A DNA stretch of 64,000 bases from JBJXGV01 sp046160485 (GCA_046160485.1 JBJXGV010000008.1:1-64000); one strand, 5' to 3'; counted from the first letter of the stretch, positions 30,978 through 40,686 are shown. Notes: generated by a model from the sequence alone, not told the origin. Numbers and translations are program-made.

Positions 30978-33900
30978 TTACTCTCCGCTCGCAGTGAACG
31001 CCGCCCAGTAGAAGGGATGCGTAGAGCGCCCCGACTCGCGGCGCGCGTCGAGCACGGTGCGGCTCGCCGCGGTCGTCGCGTTGGCGGCGCGGAGCGCGCC
31101 GCGCGAGCGGGCCTCGTAGAGCGCACGCATCCACTCGCGCGTGGACTCGTCCGCGACCGACCATTGGCTCGCGATGACGGTGCGCGCGCCTGCAAGATGG
31201 AAAGCGCGCTGCATACCGAGCACGCCCTGCCCGCTCCACGCTTCGCCGGCGGCGGAGTGGCACGCGGAGAGCACGACCCAATCGACGCCGCGAAGGTCGA
31301 GCGTCGTGACTTCCTCGGCGGTGAGCAGTCCTTCGTTTTCATCGCGTGCGCCTCCGTCACGCGCGTGGTTCGCATCGGCGAGCGCGAGGAAAACTTGGCG
31401 GCCGAGCCACGGCGAGGGCCGCGCGGATTTCGCAGGTCGCACGCTTCGCTTGGGAGCGCCCGGCGCGACGGGCTCGACGCCCCCCACGCCGCGAAGCCCC
31501 TGGGTCGAATCGCCGCACGCATCGCCCAACGTGACGCCGTGCGTCGCCACGTGCAAGACTTGGTGACCCGAGGCGAGAGACTTGAACCCACCCTCGGTCG
31601 CATTGCTTCCGGTGAGCCGCGTGATCGGCCCGAACGACTCGGGGCCGCCCGACCAGGCCGCCTCCACGTCGCGCACCTCCCCGTCAGTCGCCGGGAGCGG
31701 AGCGAGTCGACGGGTCGCGGCACTGTCGCATTCGGAAGCGATCCCGCGGAAGAGCGTCGCGACCTGATCGACCGCCGCGACAGTATCCGACTCCGCGCGG
31801 TCGTAGTCGATGGCGCCGAGTGCGAAGAGCCCGACGCCGCTCGGCGCGCCTGCCTCGGGCACGATTTCTCGCTCCGCGTCGAGCACGTGCACGACCGCAC
31901 CGGTCTCGACGAGGTATTCGCCGTCGCCTGCCGGTAGCGCGCCCCACGGCAAGCCGTCCACCGGAGCTTCGGGAACGAAGTACAGCGCACTCGCGCCGCG
32001 TGTCGCCGCCGCGATCGGGTCCCAAACACGCTCTCGAACGCGGGCTCCGAGTGCGCGACATGCCTCTTCGGAGCGCACTCGCGAATTCGGACTCCCCAAC
32101 TCGGCTCTCCATTCGGCGATGTCGGCCTCCAGACCGGCGACGCTCCCGAGATCGAGCGACCGCAGGCGCGGCGACCCTCCGCGTGCGACGAAAGCCACCA
32201 GTCGAACCTCCCCCTTTGCATCGGGCGCGCGCACGAACCCGACGAGCGCGGCATCGGACGCCAGCCGCGCCAGCGCCGAGTCGAGCCCGACGACGCTCGG
32301 ATTGTCAAGCGACTCGGATCCCGGGTAGCGCCGCACCAATCGCCGCTCGGACTCGTCGGCCTGCGCGCGGAGAGCCGCCCGCGTCGAGTCGGTCGCCCCG
32401 TCGCGATAGGAGGTCCCGAGGCTCACTTCGAATCGCGCGAGCCGCGCCTGGTCCGCAACCCACGCGGCGTGGGCGAGCGCCAGCGACGAGTCGGCGTCGG
32501 CGCGCGGCGGCCGACGGCGCCGCGAGATCTCCGCGCGGACGATGCCGCGCTTGCGGACGACCTCGTCCCAGCAGACTCGAATCGATGCCGAGTCGGCGAG
32601 CGCCCCGACGCGCAGAAGCTGATCGAGCGGTTCTGAGACGGTGCTTGCAAACAGCAGCGACTGCCGGTCCGACAAACAGCGGATGTTCTGAACGAGTCGC
32701 TCGCGCACGAAGCGAGCCCCGTGGGCCGCCAGGCGCACCGCGTCGTCGTGCCGCCCTCGCAGCGCGGCGGCCTCACTCCGCGCGACCCACGCGATGTCGG
32801 CGTCGCTGCCGCCGGCGAGCGCGAGCCGATTCAGCCCCTCCTGCAGAGAGGCGTCGGCGCGGTCGGCCTCGTCCCACATTTCGCGACGCGCGTAAATCGA
32901 AAGCTGGGCGCTCAGCGCGCTGAGCGTGAACGAAGGCTGCGTCGACGCGTCCCACCCGTTCGTGCGCTCGACCCGCTTCGCTAATTCGAGCGCGCTGTCG
33001 CTCGGCGCGATACGGCTCAGGATTTGGGCCTCGTTGACCAGCGCGCTCAACAACAAGACGTCCTTCGCCATGGATGAGTCCGCATCGAGCACAGCGCTGA
33101 CTTTGCGATTCAGCTCGAGCGCTCGCAGCGAATCGCCGAGTTGAAAGTGCGCTTCGGCGAGAACGAGCCAGCAATTGAGGGCTTGCGGGTTGTTCGCGCC
33201 ATAGAGCGCCTCGAGCTGCGGCGTCAGCCTCTCGAAGCGATCGCGCGCGCCCTCGATGTCTCCCAGTGCGAGCATCGCCTGCGCAATGCTCGCCTCCGCG
33301 ATCAAGCAATTGGGGTCGGACGGCGCGGCCTTTGACAAGATGTCGTAGATGCGCTGGTAGTGGTCGATGACCCGCGCGTAGTCTCCACGGACAAATGCGA
33401 ACTCCGCGGCTTCCGAAAGCGGGTACGCGAGTGCGGGGCCGTCGGGGCCTTCCTGCGATTCGACCCAATGGATTGCGTCCGCGAACGCTTCCTCCGCGAG
33501 TTCGGGCTTCCCAATTCGGCCGTACGTCAGGCCCAACGTCCCGTAGATCCGAGCCACGAGCGGATCGTGCGGCAACGCGAGGCCGCGGCGCGCCGCCAGC
33601 GCCTCGCGAAGCACGGCGTTCGCCGAGTCGTTTTCAGCCGCATCGGACATGGCCCGGCCGATGAAGTACTGGATCTCCGAACCCAGCGGCGCTCTCCATT
33701 CCTCGTGCCGCCGCGCGATTTCGAGCGCCGCTTCGAGATGGCGCCTCGCATCCGCGTACCGGCCGAGGTTAATGAGATGAACGCCGACCATGCGGTTTGC
33801 GGTCAGGACGAGAGTGTCGGGAGCGTCGGGTCGCGAGTCGAAGAGGTCGAGACACGCGAGCAACGGTTCGAGCCTCCGCTCATCCGACACGGTGGTCCCG

Positions 33901-34214
33901 CGAGTCCGCGCGACGCCGATGACGAACAGGGCCTCCGCGAGAAGGAGCGTGTCGGGGTTCGCCGACGCCTCGATGTCGGCCTTCACCGCGACGGCAAGGC
34001 TTTCCATTTCGGCGAAGCGCTTCGCGGGGACGAGCGCCTTTACGGCGTCGAGACGCGCGCGGAACCTCGCGTCCGCCGCGGGCGCGGCCGGCGCGGCCAC
34101 GTTCTCGGCCGCCACCCCCACTGCGGTGACCGCCTCCGCGGCAAGCGGCGCACTCACGACAGCGAACATCAACGCGATGAGCACAATGAGATCGCGAAGA
34201 GGAATTCGTGTCAT
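30978..34214 (-). CDS. Exported TPR-CHAT (caspase-like) protease
   Basis: The 1078-residue protein starts MTRIPLRDLIVLIALMFAVV with a signal or anchor, so it is probably periplasmic or membrane-attached. About 700 residues of helical TPR-like repeats follow (LNLGRYADARRHLEAALEIA, YGRIGKPELAEEAFADAIHW). The C-terminal CHAT domain (about 760-1078) has catalytic His in VLHVATHG, catalytic Cys in VVLSACHSAAGE, then GVLGMQRAFHLAGARTVIAS and WSVAD. CHAT domains are clan CD cysteine peptidases related to caspases. Upstream codons are open only from a TTG at 34250; ATG 34214 is preferred. It lies on the same strand as the fibre proteins and the ECF/DUF4384 kinase pair, which suggests a stress- or death-type signalling island. 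The substrate is unknown. Confidence 0.88.
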   Translation of the reverse strand: MTRIPLRDLIVLIALMFAVVSAPLAAEAVTAVGVAAENVAAPAAPAADARFRARLDAVKALVPAKRFAEMESLAVAVKADIEASANPDTLLLAEALFVIGVARTRGTTVSDERRLEPLLACLDLFDSRPDAPDTLVLTANRMVGVHLINLGRYADARRHLEAALEIARRHEEWRAPLGSEIQYFIGRAMSDAAENDSANAVLREALAARRGLALPHDPLVARIYGTLGLTYGRIGKPELAEEAFADAIHWVESQEGPDGPALAYPLSEAAEFAFVRGDYARVIDHYQRIYDILSKAAPSDPNCLIAEASIAQAMLALGDIEGARDRFERLTPQLEALYGANNPQALNCWLVLAEAHFQLGDSLRALELNRKVSAVLDADSSMAKDVLLLSALVNEAQILSRIAPSDSALELAKRVERTNGWDASTQPSFTLSALSAQLSIYARREMWDEADRADASLQEGLNRLALAGGSDADIAWVARSEAAALRGRHDDAVRLAAHGARFVRERLVQNIRCLSDRQSLLFASTVSEPLDQLLRVGALADSASIRVCWDEVVRKRGIVRAEISRRRRPPRADADSSLALAHAAWVADQARLARFEVSLGTSYRDGATDSTRAALRAQADESERRLVRRYPGSESLDNPSVVGLDSALARLASDAALVGFVRAPDAKGEVRLVAFVARGGSPRLRSLDLGSVAGLEADIAEWRAELGSPNSRVRSEEACRALGARVRERVWDPIAAATRGASALYFVPEAPVDGLPWGALPAGDGEYLVETGAVVHVLDAEREIVPEAGAPSGVGLFALGAIDYDRAESDTVAAVDQVATLFRGIASECDSAATRRLAPLPATDGEVRDVEAAWSGGPESFGPITRLTGSNATEGGFKSLASGHQVLHVATHGVTLGDACGDSTQGLRGVGGVEPVAPGAPKRSVRPAKSARPSPWLGRQVFLALADANHARDGGARDENEGLLTAEEVTTLDLRGVDWVVLSACHSAAGEAWSGQGVLGMQRAFHLAGARTVIASQWSVADESTREWMRALYEARSRGALRAANATTAASRTVLDARRESGRSTHPFYWAAFTASGE

Positions 34215-34289
34215 GTTCGGAGCGTACTGGGACGGCCGATCGCTTCGCAAGCGCTGTCCTCGCCGAACCCCCGGATGCGTGACGCGTCG

Positions 34290-34559
34290 CTACCGGGACC
34301 CGATCACGCAAAAGTCGGAGTTCGAATCCGTGTTCGATGTGGACCCTGTGTAAATCAAGATCCGCATGCTACTCGTCGTCAGCCATCCGCTCGCGAGACT
34401 CGCCCAGCCATGGTTTGGTCCCAAGGCTGAACCGCGGATGACGTCGACGCTATCGGCGCAAAGCGTCGAGCCGATCCGCAGTCCTTCCGACGCCGCGTCG
34501 AACAGACGAAAGGCGCACGCCGACGCCGCGAATAGGATCAGTGCGTTCTTGAGAGGCAT
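34290..34559 (-). pseudogene. Internally deleted fibre-protein gene remnant
   Basis: An 89-codon frame begins MPLKNALILFAASACAFRLF and continues DAASEGLRIGSTLCADSVDV, matching the fibre-protein N-domain (RFRLFDAASGGAQLGSTLC.DNVDV). It then jumps to RILIYTGSTSN...SDFCVIGSR, matching the fibre C-terminus (RIYNSAGVLTDDVFYFIATG). The whole repeat middle is gone, and the first 30 residues of the N-domain are replaced. It could be a relic or a miniature gene. No good promoter element was seen. Confidence 0.6.
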
Positions 34560-34746
34560 CGCAGAGCGCGGCTTTCACACCCCGCGGTGGCGCCGCGCCA
34601 CTTCCGGTGTGCGCAGCACTCGTCCCTACGTTCGAGACGCGCTCGGCGAACATCGATTCCTGTCGCGGCGAGTCCCCGTGCCGGCATTGCCCGACGCGCG
34701 CATCTCCACAGCACGCGACGAAAGCGCTCATGGGCTCGATCGCCGC

Positions 34747-34865
34747 CGCGCCGAAGAAACGCTCGTACTGCTCGGTCCGAACGGCCCGGGGGAGACAACA
34801 TGCCTCGACCTGATCGCTGGGCTGCGAACGCCGGACGGCGGGCAGATCGCACTCGATCGATCGGT
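34747..34865 (+). pseudogene. modC fragment with disrupted Walker A
   Basis: Translation gives RAEETLVLLGPNGPGETTCL and DLIAGLRTPDGGQIALD, matching modC at 22640-22760 (RAGETLVLLGPNGSGKTTCL, DLIAGLRTPDRGHITLD). The catalytic Lys of Walker A is Glu and the preceding Ser is Pro, so it could not bind ATP normally. Only about 40 codons match; flanks are unrelated. It is a relic of a duplicated or transferred modC-like gene. The remaining bases of 34251-34878 show no intact gene. Confidence 0.65.
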
Positions 34866-34878
34866 CACGGGGCCGCTG

Positions 34879-37866
34879 CTACTCGCGCAGCGCGCCCGGG
34901 AAATCGGTGCGTGACCGGAGCGCAGCCAACTCATCGAAGGCGCTCACGTACTTCGCCGTAAAGTGCGAGCGCGCGGCGCGGCCGAGCGCATCGATCGCAC
35001 CGTCCGCGTCCCCCGCCCGTACTCGCGCCCGCGCCCACATCACGCTCATCTCCCCGATCTCATAACTCGCTTCCGCCATGCCCTGAGTCATCAGTTGGTA
35101 ACTGCGTCGCATCATCGATTCGGCGTCTTCGTGCCGCGACTCGAGCGAGCGGAGGAAGGCGTGCTCCGAGAGGCAGCGCCCGTGAAGCACGCGTCGCCCT
35201 TCCTGGGTCGTGTCGAGCGTCGCCTCCGCGTGCCGGTAGAGCGACTCGGCCTCGGCGAGGCGTCCCGTGTCCCGGCAGAGGCTTCCGTAGCCGCGGTACG
35301 CGTCCGCGGCGGCGACACCGTTCGCGTCCACTCCATCGAGCGTCGCGATCGCGGCGCGATAGAGCGAATCGGCGCGGTCGAAGAGCCGCGCATCGCGGCA
35401 GGCGTGCGCGTGGTGCGCAAGAGCCTCGCCGAGTCCCGACGGATTCGCGCCGATCTCCCTCTGCACCCGGCACGCTTCCTCGGCGCGCGCCATCGCGCGG
35501 TCGTACGCGCCGGTATCGCGATAGATGCTGCTCGCCCAGACGAGTTCCCGCGCGAGATACGACGACACGCCCGAGTTCGCACGATAGATCTCCACTGCCT
35601 GATCCCGCACGGCCGCCGCCGAATCGTAGTCGCCGCGAGCGTAGAGCGCATCCGAGTAACCCCGAAGCGCCCAGGCCACCATCGTGTGATTCGGCCCATG
35701 CGTCCGTCGCGCGAGGTCGAGACCACGCTGCGCGTGCTCCATCGACTTGTCGGGCCGCCGGAGCGTCTTGTAGAGCACCGCAAGACTCTGATTCATGGCG
35801 ATGGATCGCGAAGGCTCTCGGCCGGTCTTGTCCGAAAGCTCGAGCGCCCGCAGGAAGAACGGTTCGGCATCGAGGAGGCGGTACTCGTTCTGCGCGGTGG
35901 TGCCCCGCAGATAGACCAGTCGAACCAGCATCTGCGTGTCGGGCTGGGCGGCGGACTCGGTCATGCGAATGCAGAGTTCGGCGAGCGAGTCGGCGAGGGA
36001 GTGCTGTGCGCGATCGCTGTACCAATAGGCCTTGAGGCTCATGCAACTCACCAAGAGGCTCCGCCCGGCGTCGCCGGCGTTTCGCGCCATCGGAATCGCG
36101 CGATCGAGAAGCTCGCCGGCCTCCTGCGGGTTCTCTTGTCTTAAGCCGCGCGCGAGCGAGTAGAGGTGAGTGGCGATCTCCATCTCGTCGCGTGTGCCCG
36201 CCGACTCGGCAACGGCGAGCCCCTCACGCACCAGCGCGAACCCCTCGTCGCGCATGCCGAGGTTCTGGTGCACCTCACCGAGCGTCGAGAGGAGTCGCGC
36301 ACGAACGAGCGGATCCTCCTGCAAGCTCGACTGAATCCGGCGCGTCCCCTCCTCGAGGATCGTGCGGGCGGTAATCGTCTCCCCGCGCGACTGGTCCGGG
36401 TTCGATGTGCGGAACATCTCGACGAGAAAGTCGGAGACGCGCCGCGCGGAGTTCGCTTCGCGGCGAGCGGCGCGCTCGGCGCGGACCGCGCGCTGGAGGC
36501 CGACCGCGGCGGTGATTCCGCCCGCGACGATCGCGAGCAGCACAAGCGCGGCCGCTGCCACGCCGACGCGGTGGCGGCGCGCGAACTTACGCCACCGGTA
36601 GATCGTGCTGGGCGCGCGCGCGAGCACCGGCTCGTTCGCAAGGTGCCGCCGGATGTCGGCGGAAAGCTCCGACGCCGATGCGTAGCGGCGATCCGGTTCC
36701 TTCTCGATCGCGCGCAGAGTGATCCACTCGAGATCTCCATGCAGCTCGCGCAGGAGCGTTCGCTGGTCGGTCGCGCGCCGGTTCGCGATCTCCGCGACGC
36801 GTTCATCCCGCTCCTTCCGGTCGCCGCGCGCGCCCGGCGACGTTTCCGTCGCGCCGCGCGTCAGCCGCGCCGTTAAGCTCGGCGGGTCCTCCTCGCGGAT
36901 GATGCGCACGGCCTCGCTCCAGTCGGCTCCCTGCAGGCGAATTCGATCGAACGGCATCGCGCCGGTCAGGAGTTCGTACAGGAGAACACCGAGCGAGTAG
37001 ATGTCGGAACGCGTATCGACTTCCGCTCGGATCGCGCCGGCCTGCTCGGGACTCATGTAGCCGAGCGTGCCGAGCACCGTCCCCTCGCGCGTCATGACAC
37101 TGCGATCCTCCATCGCGCCCGACGTCGCCTTGACGATGCCGAAATCGATCACCTTCAGAACCGGCAATCCGTCGCGTCGAGCGACGAGAACGTTCGAGGG
37201 CTTGATATCGCGGTGAATGACACCTCGTTGATGCGCGTGCTGCACGGCATCGCAGACATCGAGGAAGAGATCGAGACGTTCTCGCGTGCGAAGGCGCTCT
37301 CTATCGCAGAACGCCGTGATCGAAACGCCCGGGACATACTCCATCGCGAAGAACGGCCGCCCGGCCTGCGTCTCCCCCGCGTCGAAGACCTGCGCGATTC
37401 CCGGGTGATCCATGAGCGCGAGCGTCTGGCGCTCCGCCTCGAAGCGCGAGATCACTTGCCGCGTGTCCATGCCCGGCTTGATCAGCTTCAGAGCGACGCG
37501 GCGCCGGATTGGTTTCTCTTGCTCGGCAAGATAGACGACGCCGAATCCGCCTTCGCCGAGAAGTTCTACGAGTCGGTAGGGGCCGACCGTCGAGCCGAGG
37601 AGCGGAGAACCGAACGGCGAGGAAGCCGCGGTGAGCGCGTCACCCATACCGCGCGTTGCGAGAAACGCGCCCGCGGTTTCGGCGTTCGCGAGTAGGGCGT
37701 CGAGTTCCGCCCGAAGCGCCGGCTCTCCCGCGAGCACCCGGTCGAGGAACGCACTCCGCTCGGACGCAGGCATCTCTTGCGCGTTCGCGAAGAGATCACG
37801 CAGCCGGCGCCACCGCTCGCCGCTGGGCTGGGCTGGCTTCTGTGGATCGCGATCGGCACTGTGCAT
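34879..37866 (-). CDS. Transmembrane Ser/Thr protein kinase with C-terminal TPR-like region, paralog
   Basis: The 995-residue protein is co-linear with the kinase at 5476-8412: WRRLRDLFANAQEMPASERS lead-in, GEGGFG (104-109), Lys127 in VALKLIKPGMDTRQVI, HRDIKPSN (218-225), DFG and MSPEQ. A membrane helix (RHRVGVAAAALVLLAIVAGG) is followed by about 540 residues of TPR-like repeats (LGEVHQNLGMRDEGFALVRE, LYARGDYDSAAAVRDQAVEI). The ATG at 37866 has GGAGGAG 3-4 nt upstream. No ECF gene adjoins it. It is divergent from the PIG-L operon. The kinase half is far more conserved between paralogs than the TPR half, consistent with different inputs. Confidence 0.92.
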   Translation of the reverse strand: MHSADRDPQKPAQPSGERWRRLRDLFANAQEMPASERSAFLDRVLAGEPALRAELDALLANAETAGAFLATRGMGDALTAASSPFGSPLLGSTVGPYRLVELLGEGGFGVVYLAEQEKPIRRRVALKLIKPGMDTRQVISRFEAERQTLALMDHPGIAQVFDAGETQAGRPFFAMEYVPGVSITAFCDRERLRTRERLDLFLDVCDAVQHAHQRGVIHRDIKPSNVLVARRDGLPVLKVIDFGIVKATSGAMEDRSVMTREGTVLGTLGYMSPEQAGAIRAEVDTRSDIYSLGVLLYELLTGAMPFDRIRLQGADWSEAVRIIREEDPPSLTARLTRGATETSPGARGDRKERDERVAEIANRRATDQRTLLRELHGDLEWITLRAIEKEPDRRYASASELSADIRRHLANEPVLARAPSTIYRWRKFARRHRVGVAAAALVLLAIVAGGITAAVGLQRAVRAERAARREANSARRVSDFLVEMFRTSNPDQSRGETITARTILEEGTRRIQSSLQEDPLVRARLLSTLGEVHQNLGMRDEGFALVREGLAVAESAGTRDEMEIATHLYSLARGLRQENPQEAGELLDRAIPMARNAGDAGRSLLVSCMSLKAYWYSDRAQHSLADSLAELCIRMTESAAQPDTQMLVRLVYLRGTTAQNEYRLLDAEPFFLRALELSDKTGREPSRSIAMNQSLAVLYKTLRRPDKSMEHAQRGLDLARRTHGPNHTMVAWALRGYSDALYARGDYDSAAAVRDQAVEIYRANSGVSSYLARELVWASSIYRDTGAYDRAMARAEEACRVQREIGANPSGLGEALAHHAHACRDARLFDRADSLYRAAIATLDGVDANGVAAADAYRGYGSLCRDTGRLAEAESLYRHAEATLDTTQEGRRVLHGRCLSEHAFLRSLESRHEDAESMMRRSYQLMTQGMAEASYEIGEMSVMWARARVRAGDADGAIDALGRAARSHFTAKYVSAFDELAALRSRTDFPGALRE

Positions 37867-38047
37867 GGCTCCTCCGGGAGATGGCGAGTCTACAGGATCA
37901 CCATGAGGCCCGGAAGCGCGGCGCTCGGTCGTCCGCGTCGGTTGCGCGACGCACGCCGCTCCGGGTAGGCTGTCGGCTTCAACGCACGGCGAGATCGCGA
38001 CGCTCTGTGTCGAAGCCGAATGACCCCCTCGATCGAAAGGAGAATCC

Positions 38048-40552
38048 GTGCGCCTCGCTTGCTTGTTCGTTCTGCTTCTCGCCGCGCTGACATCGCTCGC
38101 GCCGATCGCACGGGCCTCCGACGGACCGCCCGCGACCCTCAACGCGGCCGCGCTTCATCTGGCGCTCGAGAAACTCACCGTCGTCGGCTCGGTGCTCTAC
38201 ATCGCGGCGCATCCCGACGACGAGAACACCGCGATGCTCACGTGGCTCGAAAACGAAAAGCTGGTTCGCGCCGGATACCTCTCGCTCACGCGCGGGGACG
38301 GCGGACAGAACCTCGTCGGCAATGAGCAGGGCGATCTGCTCGGCGTCATCCGCACACACGAGCTCCTCGCGGCGCGCCGGATCGACGGCGCCGAGCAGTT
38401 CTTCACGCGCGCGGTCGATTTCGGTTACTCGAAGGGACCCGACGAGACGCTCGACAAGTGGGGGCGCGACGCCGTCCTCGCCGATGTCGTCCGCGTGATC
38501 CGCGCATTTCAGCCCGACGTCATCGTCATGCGGTTCCCGACGACCGGCGAGGGGCGCCACGGTCACCACACCGCGTCGGCATTCCTCGCAGTCGACGCGT
38601 TCAACGCGGCAGGCGATCCGGCGCGATTCCCCGAGCAACTCGGCACGCTCGCGCCGTGGAAACCGAAACGTCTCTTCTGGAACTACTTCAGTTGGATGGC
38701 GCCGCCGCCGGACTCGATCGCCAGAGAATTTCTGACGGTCGATCTCGGCGCGTACAACGCGCTCCTTGGCCGGTCGTACACCGAGCTTGCGGGCGAGAGC
38801 CGCAGCATGCACAAGAGCCAGGGATTCGGCTCGGCCGAACGCCGCGGTACGTTGACGAACTACCTCAAGCCGATCTCGGGAGAGCCGGCGCGATCTGAAA
38901 TCTTCGAGGGCATCGACCTCTCGTGGAACCGGATTCCAGGCGGCGCGGACGTGGGCGCGCTTTTGGAATCCGCGCATCGTGCGCACGATCCAAGCAATCC
39001 TTCCGCGAGCCTCCCGGCGCTCTTGAAGGCGCGAGTGACGTTGGCGCAGCTCCTCGCCACGGAAGCTGGCCACACGCACGCCGTACTCCTGCGCCACAAA
39101 GCACGCGAACTCGACGACGTCATCCGCTCATGCTCCGGTCTCTGGCTCGAAGCGATCGCGACGCAGCACACGTTTTCGCCCGGAGATTCGATTCAGGTCG
39201 ACGTCACGGCGATCAATCGTTGCGGCGCCGCGATCCGGCTCGGGGCGATCCGATCCGACACGCCGGGGCTGAGTCTCGAGGTCGATACGCTCGTGGCGGA
39301 GAATCGCCCGGTGAGCCGCGCTCTCAGGAGTGTCGTGCCGCGGAATCTCGACTGGCGCGCCACGCAACCGTACTGGCTCCGCGAACCCGTCGCGGGCGGC
39401 ATGCACCATGTCGAGGATCCCGCACTGATCGGAACGCCCGAGAACGAACCGGCGCTCGACGTCACGGTGACCGTAGCCGTGGGCGGGCAGTCGATCGACT
39501 ACGCGCTCCCCGTCCTCTACCGCTGGGTCGATCGCGTTCGCGGCGAACTCTACCGGCCGGTCGTGATCGCGCCCGAGGTGACGCTCGCGCTCGACGAGAA
39601 GGTCTACCTGTTTCCGGATGCCGGAGCGCGTCCCGTTCGGCTTCGCCTCGAGGCGCGTTCGGCCGCCGCCGGAAGCGCGCGCCTCCTGCTCCCCGCCGGT
39701 TGGCGTTCCGATCCCGCCGCGCACGACGTGACGCTCGCGCCGAGCCAAGCGCGCGACATCGTCTTCCAAGTCACGCCCGGCCCCGACGGTGGCGCACTCC
39801 GCGCCGAATTCTCGAGCGGCACGCAAACCTGCTCGCGCGCCACGACAGTGATCGATCTGCCGCACATCCCGATTCAAACTATCTTTCCGGAAGCCGCGGC
39901 GCGTGTCGTGCGACTCGACCTGGCGCGCGTCGGAGAGTCGGTCGGATACGTTATGGGCCCGGGCGACGACGTTCCGGCGGCGCTTGCGCAAACCGGCTAC
40001 CGCGTCACGCTACTCGATGACAACGACCTCGCCGCGGCAAACCTCGCCGGGTACGACGCGATCGTGGTCGGCGTGCGCGCCTTCAATTCGCGCGACGCGC
40101 TGAAGCGCAGCTCGTCGCGGCTTCTCGACTACGTCGAGGCGGGCGGGACGCTCGTCGTGCAATACAACACGGCCGACCAGACGCTTCACCAGGCGTTCGC
40201 GCCCGACTCGCTCGCGCTCGGACGCGACCGCGTCACCGTCGAAGATGCGCCGGTTGAGTTCGTCGACCCCGCGAGTCCGCTACTCAACACGCCGAATCGG
40301 ATCACCCAGCGCGATTTCGATGGCTGGGTGCAAGAGCGCGGACTCTACTTCGCGTCGGGCTGGGGGCCCGAGTACCGGACCGTCCTTTCGTCGGCAGATC
40401 CCGGCGAGGACCCGGCCCCTGGCGGCATCGTGTGGAAGCGCCACGGGAAGGGGATCTTCATCTACACGGGGTACGCGTTCTTCAGGCAGCTTCCCGCGGG
40501 CGTGCCGGGCGCGTACCGGCTCTTCGTGAACCTCGTGTCCGCGCGCGGATGA
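38048..40552 (+). CDS. Secreted PIG-L family deacetylase with C-terminal amidotransferase-like domain
   Basis: The 834-residue protein has a signal peptide (about 1-23), then a PIG-L/LmbE domain with the zinc motif AHPDDE (54-59), LSLTRGDGGQN and a second metal site RHGHHTAS (170-177). This family removes N-acetyl groups from sugars. Residues about 350-620 form a beta-rich linker. The C-terminus (about 640-834: MGPGDDVPAALAQTGYRVTL, YDAIVVGVRAFNSRDAL, GTLVVQYNT) resembles a class I glutamine-amidotransferase/ThuA-like fold without an obvious catalytic Cys. The start is GTG 38048 with AAAGGAG. Its stop overlaps the next ATG by 4 bp. It may process an exported sugar substrate related to the symporter downstream (inference). 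Confidence 0.88.
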   Translation: MRLACLFVLLLAALTSLAPIARASDGPPATLNAAALHLALEKLTVVGSVLYIAAHPDDENTAMLTWLENEKLVRAGYLSLTRGDGGQNLVGNEQGDLLGVIRTHELLAARRIDGAEQFFTRAVDFGYSKGPDETLDKWGRDAVLADVVRVIRAFQPDVIVMRFPTTGEGRHGHHTASAFLAVDAFNAAGDPARFPEQLGTLAPWKPKRLFWNYFSWMAPPPDSIAREFLTVDLGAYNALLGRSYTELAGESRSMHKSQGFGSAERRGTLTNYLKPISGEPARSEIFEGIDLSWNRIPGGADVGALLESAHRAHDPSNPSASLPALLKARVTLAQLLATEAGHTHAVLLRHKARELDDVIRSCSGLWLEAIATQHTFSPGDSIQVDVTAINRCGAAIRLGAIRSDTPGLSLEVDTLVAENRPVSRALRSVVPRNLDWRATQPYWLREPVAGGMHHVEDPALIGTPENEPALDVTVTVAVGGQSIDYALPVLYRWVDRVRGELYRPVVIAPEVTLALDEKVYLFPDAGARPVRLRLEARSAAAGSARLLLPAGWRSDPAAHDVTLAPSQARDIVFQVTPGPDGGALRAEFSSGTQTCSRATTVIDLPHIPIQTIFPEAAARVVRLDLARVGESVGYVMGPGDDVPAALAQTGYRVTLLDDNDLAAANLAGYDAIVVGVRAFNSRDALKRSSSRLLDYVEAGGTLVVQYNTADQTLHQAFAPDSLALGRDRVTVEDAPVEFVDPASPLLNTPNRITQRDFDGWVQERGLYFASGWGPEYRTVLSSADPGEDPAPGGIVWKRHGKGIFIYTGYAFFRQLPAGVPGAYRLFVNLVSARG

Positions 40553-40686
40553 CCGAGCCACGGCCGCCGGGCGATGACGAACCGCCTCCCTTCGGGCGGA
40601 GCTGGCGCATCCTCTACGCGATCGTTCTATTGAACCTGGCCGCGCAGATACTCCTTTTCTACATCTTCACGAAAACGTTCGCGTGA
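40549..40686 (+). CDS. 45-residue single-span membrane protein between deacetylase and symporter genes
   Basis: The product is MTEPRPPGDDEPPPFGRSWR followed by one hydrophobic helix (ILYAIVLLNLAAQILLFYIF) and TKTFA. It starts with an ATGA overlap with the PIG-L stop and ends with a GTGA overlap with the symporter start, so it is translationally coupled on both sides. That, with the clean Pro-rich tail plus helix, supports it as real. It is likely a small accessory subunit of the sodium:solute symporter, as some symporters of this superfamily have. It has no name that I recognise. Confidence 0.75.
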   Translation: MTEPRPPGDDEPPPFGRSWRILYAIVLLNLAAQILLFYIFTKTFA

